A DNA stretch of 64,000 nt from Gimesia fumaroli (GTDB lineage: Bacteria > Planctomycetota > Planctomycetia > Planctomycetales > Planctomycetaceae): contig NZ_CP037452.1 of the NCBI RefSeq assembly GCF_007754425.1, positions 1,769,501 to 1,833,500 on the forward strand. The letters are read 5' to 3'. The notes beneath the pieces were generated by a model. The model did not search any database. It saw only the letters and a program-made list of their open reading frames with translations, and was not told the origin of the DNA. This document shows positions 27,940 through 37,295 of the stretch, in pieces. The position numbers and the translations under genes are program-made. Every line of letters begins with the position of its first letter. Positions within the stretch are counted from its first letter, which is position 1.

Positions 27940-28965
27940 TTAGAATTCGCTTACCGGCTCTCCTCCGTTTTTGGAACCCAGTGCACCCCAGACGCCATAG
28001 GGGCTGTTGCCCGCAGAGACTTGAGAGGCACTGATGTCGCCTGCGTCAATATTTTCGCTGATAAAACGGACCGCGCCATCGCCCATTAAGAGATGCACAC
28101 CGCCGACATGGCGGCTGGATGGCGGGAGAATCCCGGATGTGGTTTGTCCGTTACAGACAGGCGAATTCGGTGGGAGAATCGTATTGAAGTTGATATACCC
28201 GGCCCGGCCATCGGTCCACCGTGTTCCTTGAGAGCGGTTTCTGTCCAGGAGCCCTGTTGTGTAGGCACCATTGACAAAGCTGGCGCGACAGGCCGAGGGA
28301 TTTGTTGAGTTGCTGGTCGAGTTGGCACCAAAGAGGTTTGCGGGAGCACCCCCTCCTGATCCGGGGGGACGAACGCATTCTGAAACCATCGCGGTGTTAC
28401 TGGTACCATCGATAATATCTCGCATTCGGACGTTAGTACGGAAACCGAATACGCCGCGCAGGCTTCCGGATGAATTGGTTTCGAGATTGCTATATTGATC
28501 TCCAACCGAGAACAGATAGTTGTGCTGTCCGAGTGCGGTGATATCATCGGTGCTGACATCAGAGGGACAATTGATAATAGGGAGTTTCGTTTTATAGGCG
28601 GTGAATCCGGTATTCCAGACATAAGACGTCGATCCCAGATTGCCGGTAATCTGTTGGTAAAGCGGTGCCTGATCGATGTAGGGCAGCAGGGGAATGTAGG
28701 TGCTGAATCGCGAATCAAGTCCGCAGGTCGTGCAGGTACTTTCGTAAGGTCCGATGCGACTGGCGGGGAATGTTCCGAAGGTTGAATGGTAATTATGGAG
28801 TGCCAGTCCCATTTGTTTCAGGTTGTTTTTACAGGTGCTGCGTCGGGCTGCCTCGCGTGCCTGTTGTACGGCGGGAAGCAAGAGCGCGATTAGAATAGCG
28901 ATGATGGCGATTACGACGAGTAATTCGATGAGCGTAAAGCCCCGTTTGATTGCTTGTTGTTTCAT
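27940..28965 (-). CDS. DUF1559 pseudopilin-like protein
   Basis: This 341-residue protein starts with a type IV prepilin leader ([19 protein letters not shown], cleavage between Gly and Phe) and continues with the helix [20 protein letters not shown]. The DUF1559 body follows. Near the C-terminus is the H-X9-DG signature ([18 protein letters not shown]). Planctomycetes carry dozens of such proteins, which are thought to be processed by a prepilin peptidase and displayed on the cell surface. It sits 57 bases downstream of the FecR/LamG gene and 64 bases upstream of the lipoprotein gene, so its expression is probably tied to the sigma factor heading the operon. Confidence 0.93.
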   Translation of the reverse strand: MKQQAIKRGFTLIELLVVIAIIAILIALLLPAVQQAREAARRSTCKNNLKQMGLALHNYHSTFGTFPASRIGPYESTCTTCGLDSRFSTYIPLLPYIDQAPLYQQITGNLGSTSYVWNTGFTAYKTKLPIINCPSDVSTDDITALGQHNYLFSVGDQYSNLETNSSGSLRGVFGFRTNVRMRDIIDGTSNTAMVSECVRPPGSGGGAPANLFGANSTSNSTNPSACRASFVNGAYTTGLLDRNRSQGTRWTDGRAGYINFNTILPPNSPVCNGQTTSGILPPSSRHVGGVHLLMGDGAVRFISENIDAGDISASQVSAGNSPYGVWGALGSKNGGEPVSEF

Positions 28966-29022
28966 TAGATCTCAACTTTGTATAAAAAGAAATGAAAGCA
29001 TCTTGAGAACCGTTCTCAAGGA

Positions 29023-30651
29023 TCAGTTATGTTTTTCCTGATGGGATTTCAAATGAATATTGGCATGCCTGTCGGGAATGCCATTGATGAAGCGGACATC
29101 AGAGAGATCGCCTCCCCAATGTCGGGAAATATCATTGAGTGTGGAGCCACCGATTGCCAGAATGCCGCCCGGGACCAAGGGGGTAATGTCTTCGATATTG
29201 GTGAATGATTGCTGTAGATCAGGCTCTGAGGCATACTCGGGTGTGCGGGTAAATGTGACGATACTATCGTTGGGAGCTGATGAATTTGCGTCATAGGTAA
29301 AGACAATGTGATACCAGCAGTCCTTCTGCCAGCGGGAGGTTTTGTCCACGCGGTACGAGCGATATTTTTTGTCTGTCGCTAAAAATCCGAAGCCGAGCTG
29401 ACCTGTCTGATCGTCCGAGAAGAGGTTGAATTGGGATGTCGAATGCTGTTCGACATTTCGATAATGGAATAAGGTATCGGAATCTCCCTGGCGATCTTTG
29501 TTGGGATTCCGCGCCCAGAGTTCGATTGTGAAGCGGTCCATGTGAAATAATTTTGCTTCTGCTTCGGACAGCCGACGATACAGTTTGTGGAATTGCGAAT
29601 CGAAGGGACCGGCGGCAGTGGTTGCGTTTCGTGGCGCCTGATGTCCTCTGAAAGGAGATTTTCCTGTCGAGTCTATGATGTGCAGATTCAAATGGTGGTC
29701 CCTCGAATCACGGGCGATTCGTGATGACTCCTGTTCGGATAATTTCCAGTGTGCCACAAGTTCTGGTTCTCTGGTATGCAAACTTTGCACAAAAATTTCG
29801 GGTGTTGATTCGATGGTTGCAATGTTGCGTGAATGCGGTTGGACGCGAATCGCGGTGTTCTCTGTCAGGTTTCGTGTGATTGAAATTTCCCGGTCTGAAT
29901 TTAAGAGATTGAATTCGACCAGTCCTTTGATGACATGGACTTCGGTTTCCTGGCGCGGATCCACAATCAGTCCGAAGCGGGTTCCTAAATCGACGATTCG
30001 TGAGGTGGGGGTTTCCACCGTCAGTCCCTGGGATTGCGGGGGGACGTGTGCAAACAGGTTTCCGAGGTTGAGCTTGAACTGATCCGGTTCGATTAAAATC
30101 AGCCGCGAGGTTCCTTTAAGAATGACCTGTGCGCCTGAAATGGTTTCCAGCTCAACCACTCCACTGGTAAGATGCATTTGATCTCCCGTATGCAGGAGGT
30201 CTTCGGGTGACCAGTTCCGTTTTCCTTCACCCCAGATCGCATTTTGCGTATCGATCACCCGTACCAGAAAGCGGGGTGGACGTTCTAACCAGAACTGAAA
30301 ATACAGCAGACAGACAGAGCTGATAATCAACAGCGAAAATGCAAGGATAGCTGAAAGAACTTTCCATCGCGCAGGGGCAGTTCTTCTCACCAGCAGGTAA
30401 TCGGGGATTGTGCGGAGTTCGGTTGAGGATAAAGGGTCGTAATCCGTGGAGCGTCCCAGTGGGCCGGGATCGACAATTCCCTCCCATTCCAGATTGGCGC
30501 ACATGCCGGAATACTGAATGAACAGATCTCTGGCTTCAGCATGGTTCAGCACCAGCTTTTCCAGGCGTGCGGCTTCCTTGGGCGAGAGTGAACCGTATTG
30601 GTACTCCCAGCAGAGGTGGATTAACTCTTCCTGTAATTCAGCCGAGAACAT
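29023..30651 (-). CDS. FecR/LamG membrane protein, probable anti-sigma partner
   Basis: The start at ATG 30651 overlaps the sigma-factor stop by one base (TGATG), with an AGGAG-type site upstream, so translation is coupled; this gives 542 residues. Residues 1-60 are a cytoplasmic helical segment (LSPKEAARLEKLVLNHAEA) like those of planctomycete FecR proteins. One membrane helix lies at about 95-120. A FecR domain follows at about 150-260 (GNLFAHVPPQSQGLTVETP; SRIVDLGTRFG), and a C-terminal LamG/concanavalin-like sandwich at about 310-530. FecR proteins transmit a signal across the membrane to an ECF sigma factor, and the LamG domain suggests a polysaccharide or surface ligand. The sensing role is inferred from order and domains. 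Confidence 0.9.
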   Translation of the reverse strand: MFSAELQEELIHLCWEYQYGSLSPKEAARLEKLVLNHAEARDLFIQYSGMCANLEWEGIVDPGPLGRSTDYDPLSSTELRTIPDYLLVRRTAPARWKVLSAILAFSLLIISSVCLLYFQFWLERPPRFLVRVIDTQNAIWGEGKRNWSPEDLLHTGDQMHLTSGVVELETISGAQVILKGTSRLILIEPDQFKLNLGNLFAHVPPQSQGLTVETPTSRIVDLGTRFGLIVDPRQETEVHVIKGLVEFNLLNSDREISITRNLTENTAIRVQPHSRNIATIESTPEIFVQSLHTREPELVAHWKLSEQESSRIARDSRDHHLNLHIIDSTGKSPFRGHQAPRNATTAAGPFDSQFHKLYRRLSEAEAKLFHMDRFTIELWARNPNKDRQGDSDTLFHYRNVEQHSTSQFNLFSDDQTGQLGFGFLATDKKYRSYRVDKTSRWQKDCWYHIVFTYDANSSAPNDSIVTFTRTPEYASEPDLQQSFTNIEDITPLVPGGILAIGGSTLNDISRHWGGDLSDVRFINGIPDRHANIHLKSHQEKHN

Positions 30652-31181
30652 CAGAAAAGATCTCCTGCATTCAGGCGACGCTGGATGCAACTGAAAAGCA
30701 GTTCATGCGCGCGTCGCAGAGTTTTGTAGATGGCATTCGGAGATCGTTTTAGAGACTGAGCCACCGATTTCGTGCTGGCGTCTGGTTCATAAATTTTTTC
30801 AAGAACTTCTTTTTGTCGTTCTGATAAGAGTTCGTAGCAGACCGAAAGAGCGGCCTGCTGTTGATCCAGTTCGTCAACCGTAACCATGGCACGCTCGGCC
30901 ACGCGGTTATAGAATTCATTGCTGAAAATATTTCTTTCAAGGTTTTGACGGCGACGGTAATTCAGGACTTCATAGCGCACAATCTGGCAACTCCAGGCCC
31001 AGAAGTTGGACCCGGTCTCAAAGGTATCAAATTTGGACCAGAGAACGGTACATGTGTTCTGGTAGATCTCTTCAGCATCAGTCCTGTTATCTACCAATGA
31101 TCTGATAAAACGGTAGATTCTCTGGCTATGCTTGGAGAACAGAACAATGAATTCTGTTGTTCGGTCGGTTGCCACCGCCAT
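30651..31181 (-). CDS. ECF sigma-70 factor, Rhodopirellula/Verrucomicrobium type
   Basis: This 176-residue ECF sigma factor has region 2 at about residues 10-80 (YRFIRSLVDNRTDAEEIYQ; FWAWSCQIVRYEVLNYRR) and region 4 at about 110-165 (LSERQKEVLEKIY; SVAQSLKRSPNAIYKTLRRA). It resembles the lineage-specific TIGR02989 family. It directs RNA polymerase to a small regulon and is translationally coupled to the FecR/LamG gene. The operon order sigma, FecR/LamG, DUF1559, lipoprotein suggests that it controls surface-protein genes, probably including its own operon. The promoter should lie in the 220-base gap before the acetyltransferase gene. Confidence 0.93.
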   Translation of the reverse strand: MAVATDRTTEFIVLFSKHSQRIYRFIRSLVDNRTDAEEIYQNTCTVLWSKFDTFETGSNFWAWSCQIVRYEVLNYRRRQNLERNIFSNEFYNRVAERAMVTVDELDQQQAALSVCYELLSERQKEVLEKIYEPDASTKSVAQSLKRSPNAIYKTLRRAHELLFSCIQRRLNAGDLF

Positions 31182-31401
31182 TTGTGGTATCCTCTACTGA
31201 GACGCGATGAGAGAAGCCCTGATTAATCTCAAACCTTTAATGAATACCGCTTGAGCTTGCAGGTATTAGCCTCGGAAAATTGGCAATGTTCTGAATTTTT
31301 GTCAATTTGCATGTGGTCTTATGAACACATTTTGGGTTTGGTATCGCGCTCTGATGGCCGACTGAGCCGATTTTGGGAATGGAAGATGAAACGAGGGACG
31401 C

Positions 31402-31839
31402 ATGAAATTTGAACCGATTCCTTTTCGATCTGAATGGTACGATCAGGCGTGTGAACTGCGTAACGAACTGCTTCGCAGGCCTCTGGGGTTAGATTTGTTT
31501 ACCGAGGATCTGGCGGCGGAATCGGCATATCGACATTATGGCATACTCGAAGAAGATCGTGTTGTGGCCTGTGTACTGGCGGTAACTGTGACTCCGCAGA
31601 AAGCAAAGCTCCGTCAAATGGCGGTTTCTGTCGAGTATCAAAATCAAGGGGTCGGCAGGCAGCTTTTGCAGAATGTGGAACTGGATCTCAAGCGGCAGGG
31701 AGTCGAAGCGCTCGAACTGGAAGCCCGAACGACGGCCGTCGGTTTTTATGAAAAGCTGGGTTATGTAAAAGGAGGGGACGAGTTCCTTGCTGTCTCTATT
31801 CCTCATGTGCGGATGGTGAAGTCACTGGTTCAAGAGTGA
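31402..31839 (+). CDS. GNAT-family N-acetyltransferase
   Basis: This is a 145-residue single-domain GNAT protein. Motif A reads AVSVEYQNQGVGRQLLQNVE (acetyl-CoA pyrophosphate loop QNQGVG) and motif B reads ALELEARTTAVGFYEKLGY. It is similar in size and style to the ElaA/YjcF-like group. It would transfer an acetyl group from acetyl-CoA to an unidentified amine. It is convergent with the DUF1501 gene only five bases away. Confidence 0.9.
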   Translation: MKFEPIPFRSEWYDQACELRNELLRRPLGLDLFTEDLAAESAYRHYGILEEDRVVACVLAVTVTPQKAKLRQMAVSVEYQNQGVGRQLLQNVELDLKRQGVEALELEARTTAVGFYEKLGYVKGGDEFLAVSIPHVRMVKSLVQE

Positions 31840-31844
31840 TCGAG

Positions 31845-33266
31845 CTAACCCAGTAGTTCCTTGATCACAGCACCACCGGTTTGACTGAGGACTTTGAAGC
31901 GGCCTTCATGAAAATAGGTGAGCTGGTTGTCATCCAGGCCCATGATGTGTTCCAGGGTGACGTGCAGATTTCTAATCGGGTTGACGACTTCGACCGCGTG
32001 ATCACCGATTTCATCTGTGGCGCCGATGCGATGTCCGGCTTTGACGCCGCCTCCCGCCATCCAGAGTGCCATGCCTTTCGCATTATGATCGCGGCCGGCG
32101 GCCTGTCTGCCGCTACGGATGCCGTTATCGGGGGAACGACCAAATTCCCCCGTCCAGACAACCAGCGTTTCATCGAGCAGGCCTCTCTCTTTCAAATCTT
32201 TCAGAAGGGCGGCGATTGGTTGATCAACGGCCTTCATGCGGGCTTTATGAGAGCGATCCAGAAAGTCGTGTGAATCCCAGCCGGCGGCATAGATCTGCAC
32301 GAAGCGAACGCCTTCCTCGACCAGTTTTCTTGCTAATAGACAACGTCTGCCGAAACTGTCGGTCTCAGATTGTCCGAGGCCGTACATCTCCTGAGTCTGC
32401 TGCGTCTCTTTGTCCAGGTTGATGATATCGGGGACCTGTGCCTGCATGCGAAAGGCCAGTTCGTACGATTCCATACGAGCAGCAAGCACATCTTCATGCG
32501 GATGACGATGCATGTCGGCCTGATTCAGTTTGGCTAACAGATCCAGGTTTTTGCGTTGCGTCTCACGGGTGACGTGTGCGGGGGGATTCAGATCGAGAAT
32601 TGGTGATCCCTTGGAACGCAGTGCGGTTCCCTGAAAGTATGCGGGCAGGAAGCCGTTCGACCAATTGGCAGAACCTCCCTGAGGGTAAGCGACTTCGGGC
32701 AGCACGATGAACGCGGGCAGATTCTGATTTTCGGTGCCTAGGCCGTAGGTCATCCAGGAGCCGATTGCCGGATCGCCGCCAAAGCGATTGCCGGTATTCA
32801 TGTGGTAGCAGGCGGTGGGGTGGTTGATCGATTCCGCCTGCAGGCCGTGATACACGCAGAGATCATCGGCGACTTCCGAGAGGTGCGAAAAGTGTTCGCA
32901 GAGTGAAATTCCCGATTCGCCCGCTTGTCGATGTTTGAACGGGCTTTTGATGTAATACCGTTTGCCGCTGGCCATCGCGGAGACCTGTTTGTCTTCGCGG
33001 ACGAACTCTTTGAGGTGCAGTTTTTCCAGAGCCGGCTTGGGGTCGAACGTATCGATATGGCTCGGTCCCCCTTCCATGAACAGAAAGATGCAGGCTTTAG
33101 CGCGGGGCTTGAAATGCGGATCGCGCGACGCCAGTGGTTTTTCGAAAACCGGGTTCGGTGATTTCGGTGCCGTTTTTTCTTCCGCCTGGAGCAGGGCGTT
33201 CAGCGCTACGGTGCCGAGGCTGGCACTCATGCCGTACAGAAAATCGCGTCGTTGTAATCGGTGCAT
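31845..33266 (-). CDS. DUF1501 protein of the second cytochrome operon
   Basis: The 473-residue product begins with an RRDFLYGMSASLG segment, a twin-arginine-like export signal. DUF1501 motifs follow: IFLFMEGGPSHIDTFDPKP near residue 62, YAAGWDSHDF near residue 325 and VWTGEFGRSPDNG near residue 371. The start lies 7 bases after the stop of the DUF1549/DUF1553 gene, so the two are co-translated. Compared with the DUF1501 protein at 6026, the GGPSHIDTFDPKP motif is closer to the family consensus. The enzymatic role has not been shown for the family. Confidence 0.93.
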   Translation of the reverse strand: MHRLQRRDFLYGMSASLGTVALNALLQAEEKTAPKSPNPVFEKPLASRDPHFKPRAKACIFLFMEGGPSHIDTFDPKPALEKLHLKEFVREDKQVSAMASGKRYYIKSPFKHRQAGESGISLCEHFSHLSEVADDLCVYHGLQAESINHPTACYHMNTGNRFGGDPAIGSWMTYGLGTENQNLPAFIVLPEVAYPQGGSANWSNGFLPAYFQGTALRSKGSPILDLNPPAHVTRETQRKNLDLLAKLNQADMHRHPHEDVLAARMESYELAFRMQAQVPDIINLDKETQQTQEMYGLGQSETDSFGRRCLLARKLVEEGVRFVQIYAAGWDSHDFLDRSHKARMKAVDQPIAALLKDLKERGLLDETLVVWTGEFGRSPDNGIRSGRQAAGRDHNAKGMALWMAGGGVKAGHRIGATDEIGDHAVEVVNPIRNLHVTLEHIMGLDDNQLTYFHEGRFKVLSQTGGAVIKELLG

Positions 33267-33273
33267 AGGATTC

Positions 33274-36087
33274 TTATCGCAAATAAATAAATTCGTTGGA
33301 ATTCATCAGAACAAGACAGAGTTCCGCGAGGGCGCGGGTTTCGGCATCGACGTCCCAGGGCTTTAAATCCTGAACGTAGTTGTCTGTCAGATCCAGTTTT
33401 TCGGTCCAGGCAAATGATTCGCCCGTTAATTCTTCGATCATTTCCCGTTTCACTTCACGGGGAAGTGGGACTTTTTGTGGCGGATGCGCCTGGTGATATT
33501 TTTGCATGTCAGTGACGTGTTTGAGTGTGACGGTTAACTCAGCTGGTTCCGGGGCACGAAGGACCACCGACTGGAAAATTTGCTGGATGGCTTCCGGCGT
33601 AGATTTTGTATCCTGTTTGATTTTGTGTGCCAGAGCAATCGCGCGGTCGTGCGTGAATTGTCCGTTGAACAGAGCAAACGCTTGTGGAGTGACCGTGGTT
33701 TCATCGCGGCGTTCGCAGGATGACTCGCTTCCCGGTCGATTGAATACTTCGAGCATCGGGTCGGAGAGCGTGCGGTAACGGAATGCGTACAGAGTTCGCC
33801 GATTGCGTTGTTCGGGACGCGGCATGGGTTGATAAGCGGGGGCGACCGATCCCATGATATGCCGGGGTTGCAAAGCGACTTCCCAGTTGATTTCAGGAAA
33901 GACGCCGGGGCCTCCCATTTCCGGATTGAGTTCGTTTGTGATAAACAACAATGAATCGCGAAGTTGCTCGGCGGTCATGCGGCGGGTCGGGAAGTGCGAC
34001 AGACATTGATTGCCGGGATCTTTTGCCTGAACTAGTTCCGGGTCGACGGGATGACTGCTTTGCTGATAGGTATTGGACGTCATGATCAGATGGTGCAGCT
34101 TTTTGATTGACCAGCCATGATCCATAAACCAGGTCGCCAGCCAGTCCAAGAGTTCAGGGTGCGATGGCTGAGCCCCTTTTTGACCGAAGTTATTCGGCGT
34201 GGCGACCAGCCCGGTGCCGAAATGCATCTGCCAGATGCGATTCACGATCACGCGTGCGGTCAGCGTGTTATTCGAACTGGCGATCCAGCGGGCCAGGGCC
34301 AGACGGCGGCCTTCCTGGGAGTTGGGAATTGTATTCCAGGCATTAGGTTCTTTGACGTTATTTGAACCGGCGACGGCACTCAGCACGCCCGGCGTGACCT
34401 TTTCTGTGGGCGCGGTAATCGCACCGCCGGCCAGGATGAAGGTTTGCTGGAGTTCGCCTTGCTGCTTCTTTGGGCCGGGCATGAGATTAACGGCTTTTGT
34501 CGAGCGATAATTATTAGGCGGGCCGTTGTACACACTGAAGGCGTAGGGCTCGTAGCGTTTGAGTTCCCGCTCGAAATAGTCGATGCGTTTGTTATTGATT
34601 TTGAGTTTGCTTTTTTCCAGTTCGGTTAAGCCAAACCAGCGGAGTGGCGGCCGTTTGTCGGCAGCCACCTGTTTCAGGTTTTTATACCCTTCTTTTTTCA
34701 GCCAGGCGGCGATGGCGGCGTTGGTTTTCTGTTTGAATTTCTCTTGCTCGGCCCGGGTTTCCGCGATTAATTTTTCGGTACGGATCTTCATTTCCGCGAA
34801 GCCGGAAATATTTTCATACGACTGATAAGGGACTTTGCGGTCGGCGAATTGCACCGGAGCGAAGACGGCTTGAATGCGGTAGTAATCGCGGGTGGGGACG
34901 GGATCGAATTTGTGATCGTGGCATTTCGCACAACGGAAACTGTGTGCCAGGAAGCTGACGCCGACACTCTGGGTGATGTCATCCAGAAAGAGTTGACGGG
35001 TAACAGCGGCGACGCTCATTCCCGTATGTTCCCAGGGGCCGCTACGCAGAAAACCGGTCGCGAAAAGCATCTCCGGATCTTCCGGGGCGAGTTCATCGCC
35101 CGCCAGTTGTTCGATGATGAAGCGGTCGTACGGCTTGTCGGCGTTGAAACTGCGGACAAGGTAATCGCGGTAACGCCAGGCATTGGGGCGTTCGTAATCG
35201 TTCGCGAAACCGCTGGTGTCAGCGTAGCGTACGACGTCGATCCACATTTGCGCCATCTGCTCACCGTATTGCGGCGTTTGCAGCAGGCGTTTGATGAATG
35301 ACGACCAGGCCGTATTCTCGTCCGAGGATGTAAATTCTTTGACCTGCTTAGCCGTTGGCGGAAGTCCGGTTAGATCGTAGGTCGCACGACGCAGCAGTGT
35401 CTTCCGGTCAGTGGGTTGGGACGAGACGAGTTGTTTCTGCTGGAGCTTCTGTTGAATGAAGGCATCGATCGGGTGCCGCTTGTCGGGTTGTCTGACCGCG
35501 AGGGCGTTCCAGGGAACCGCCGGGCGCTGGATGGGTTGATAGGCCCAGATGTCTTCGGGCTGATAGGTGCGACCCGTCCAAGTCGGGCTCTGGCCGCCTG
35601 AAGTGGACATCACGATTTCGGTGTTAGAAGCGGCTGGGGAATCTTGAGGAATCTGTTTCCGATCCGACCAGACGGCACCGTCGGCAATCCACTGTTTCAG
35701 GTTGGCGATCTCGGCGTCGTTCAGCCGGTTGCGTTCCTGGGGTGGCATCTGAATGTTTTCGTCTTTCCAGGTGACGGCATTCCAGAACGGGCTCTGTTCT
35801 GGTTTCCCCACGATGATAGCAGCTTCTCCCGATTCGCCCCCTTTGATCAGGGCTTCACGGTTCAGCATGATGTATTCGCCTTTGATGTCGTCTGGTGTTT
35901 TACCGTGACAGCCGAGACATTTTTGTTCGAGCAGCGGTCGAATCTTCTGGAGGAAGAATTGTTCCTGCGGTGTGATTTTGGTTTCTTCTGAAAACAGAAT
36001 TCCGGACGTGGATTGAATCGCAATGATCAAGCCGCAGCAGATCAGGAGAGAGAGTTTTCGAACCGGCTGGGAAGAAAGAGCGCGCAT
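33274..36087 (-). CDS. PSCyt1/DUF1549/DUF1553 cytochrome protein
   Basis: The protein has 937 residues with an N-terminal signal (LLICCGLIIAIQ) and a PSCyt1 haem site CLGCH at residues 57-61. DUF1549 spans about residues 205-415 and ends with the second haem motif CAKCHDHKFDPVPT. DUF1553 follows at about 600-870 (LTARVIVNRIWQMHFGTG; SHPELLDWLATWFM). A helical stretch at about 430-520 connects the two but, unlike the protein at 7582, there is no LamG insertion. The two CxxCH sites imply a dihaem periplasmic electron carrier or enzyme. It is the first gene of a tight operon with DUF1501. Confidence 0.93.
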   Translation of the reverse strand: MRALSSQPVRKLSLLICCGLIIAIQSTSGILFSEETKITPQEQFFLQKIRPLLEQKCLGCHGKTPDDIKGEYIMLNREALIKGGESGEAAIIVGKPEQSPFWNAVTWKDENIQMPPQERNRLNDAEIANLKQWIADGAVWSDRKQIPQDSPAASNTEIVMSTSGGQSPTWTGRTYQPEDIWAYQPIQRPAVPWNALAVRQPDKRHPIDAFIQQKLQQKQLVSSQPTDRKTLLRRATYDLTGLPPTAKQVKEFTSSDENTAWSSFIKRLLQTPQYGEQMAQMWIDVVRYADTSGFANDYERPNAWRYRDYLVRSFNADKPYDRFIIEQLAGDELAPEDPEMLFATGFLRSGPWEHTGMSVAAVTRQLFLDDITQSVGVSFLAHSFRCAKCHDHKFDPVPTRDYYRIQAVFAPVQFADRKVPYQSYENISGFAEMKIRTEKLIAETRAEQEKFKQKTNAAIAAWLKKEGYKNLKQVAADKRPPLRWFGLTELEKSKLKINNKRIDYFERELKRYEPYAFSVYNGPPNNYRSTKAVNLMPGPKKQQGELQQTFILAGGAITAPTEKVTPGVLSAVAGSNNVKEPNAWNTIPNSQEGRRLALARWIASSNNTLTARVIVNRIWQMHFGTGLVATPNNFGQKGAQPSHPELLDWLATWFMDHGWSIKKLHHLIMTSNTYQQSSHPVDPELVQAKDPGNQCLSHFPTRRMTAEQLRDSLLFITNELNPEMGGPGVFPEINWEVALQPRHIMGSVAPAYQPMPRPEQRNRRTLYAFRYRTLSDPMLEVFNRPGSESSCERRDETTVTPQAFALFNGQFTHDRAIALAHKIKQDTKSTPEAIQQIFQSVVLRAPEPAELTVTLKHVTDMQKYHQAHPPQKVPLPREVKREMIEELTGESFAWTEKLDLTDNYVQDLKPWDVDAETRALAELCLVLMNSNEFIYLR

Positions 36088-36353
36088 GAATGAAATCTTT
36101 CGAAGTCAAGTGAGACGAGTGGAATGAATGGATTCCCGGTCATCCTCTTAAGTTAATCGGCGAGGGGGTGGAAATCAATTTCATTCGTCACTAATTCGTT
36201 TGATGCTACAAAGATACACTGAATTCTATAAACAAAGTTGCGTATCTGGGTGGGAAGGCGATTCCTGATGCGGTAGGATAAAATGCAATGAAATTCACAG
36301 TCTGCACCGTGTGCATGCTGATTTAAGAAACAGTTTTTGAGAAAAGGGTAGCC

Positions 36354-37181
36354 ATGAAAATGGGGGCTAAGAAATTATTATTGAGTTTGTGCGTACTCGC
36401 TGTATTACCGGTATGGAATCAGGCCGATGTCTTTGGACAAAAGAAACAATTGAAGCGCGCTGGTGCGATTACTGATGGGGCGATTGTCAAAAAATCACCA
36501 GAGGACATTCTGCATCCAGGTTATACATCCCTGTTTAACGGTAAAGATTTTACCGGCTGGGTTGTTCCCGAAGGAGACAACGGGCACTGGAAAGTCGTCG
36601 ATGGAGTCATCGACTACGACGCACAGAGCGAAGCCAAGGGGGATAAAAACCTCTGGACTGCAAAAGAGTACGGCGATTTCATCTTAAGCATGGAGTGGCG
36701 AATCAAAGAGACCACCGGTTTGTACAAAGTACCGATCGTACTGGCCGATGGTTCAGAGCTCAAAGATGCGAAGGGCAATGTGATTACGGTTGAACTACCG
36801 AACGCCGATTCCGGAATTTATCTGAGAGGTACCCCCAAAGCACAGGTCAATATCTGGTGCTGGCCCCTTGGTTCCGGCGAAGTTTACTCGTACCGTCGCA
36901 ATCAAAGTGTCTCGCCTGAAGTCCGTGCCGGTGTGACGCCGAAAGTGAATGCCGACAAACCGGTGGGTGAGTGGAACAAGTTTATCATCATCATGGTGAA
37001 AGATCGTTTGACGGTCATTCTGAACAACAAGATGGTACTTGAAAACGCACAACTGCCTGACGTGCCTGAGAAGGGACCGATCGCGTTTCAGCATCATGGC
37101 GGTAAAATGAAGGACGGAACGTTCAGCCCGGCCAGCAGTTTGATGCAGTTCCGAAATATTTATATCAAAGAACTTGAATAG
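36354..37181 (+). CDS. DUF1080 (3-keto-disaccharide hydrolase-like) protein
   Basis: The 275-residue product has a signal peptide (LLLSLCVLAVLPVW, about residues 1-29). The DUF1080 concanavalin-like domain spans about residues 55-273, starting with SLFNGKDFTGWV and containing the block DSGIYLRG and a final FRNIYIKEL strand. Some members of this family hydrolyse 3-keto-glycosides made by dehydrogenases. That fits the neighbouring PVC-type dehydrogenase at 37296, which might make a keto-sugar. This coupling is inferred, and the activity here is untested. The gene is followed by an intrinsic terminator that may only partly stop transcription into the next gene. Confidence 0.9.
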   Translation: MKMGAKKLLLSLCVLAVLPVWNQADVFGQKKQLKRAGAITDGAIVKKSPEDILHPGYTSLFNGKDFTGWVVPEGDNGHWKVVDGVIDYDAQSEAKGDKNLWTAKEYGDFILSMEWRIKETTGLYKVPIVLADGSELKDAKGNVITVELPNADSGIYLRGTPKAQVNIWCWPLGSGEVYSYRRNQSVSPEVRAGVTPKVNADKPVGEWNKFIIIMVKDRLTVILNNKMVLENAQLPDVPEKGPIAFQHHGGKMKDGTFSPASSLMQFRNIYIKELE

Positions 37182-37219
37182 GTTCTGATTGATTCCTCCC
37201 GGTTGATCCTTTACGATTG

Positions 37220-37267
37220 AACCCGTCTGCAGATTCATGAAAAATGAATACAGCAGGCGGGTTTTTT
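37220..37267 (+). terminator. intrinsic terminator after the DUF1080 gene
   Basis: AACCCG at 37220-37225 pairs with CGGGTT, and an inner stem pairs ATTCAT with ATGAAT. Six Ts follow the outer stem. It lies about 40 bases beyond the DUF1080 stop and upstream of the large cytochrome gene. Confidence 0.7.
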
Positions 37268-37295
37268 CCATTTCTTATCCTTAGGTGATACAACC

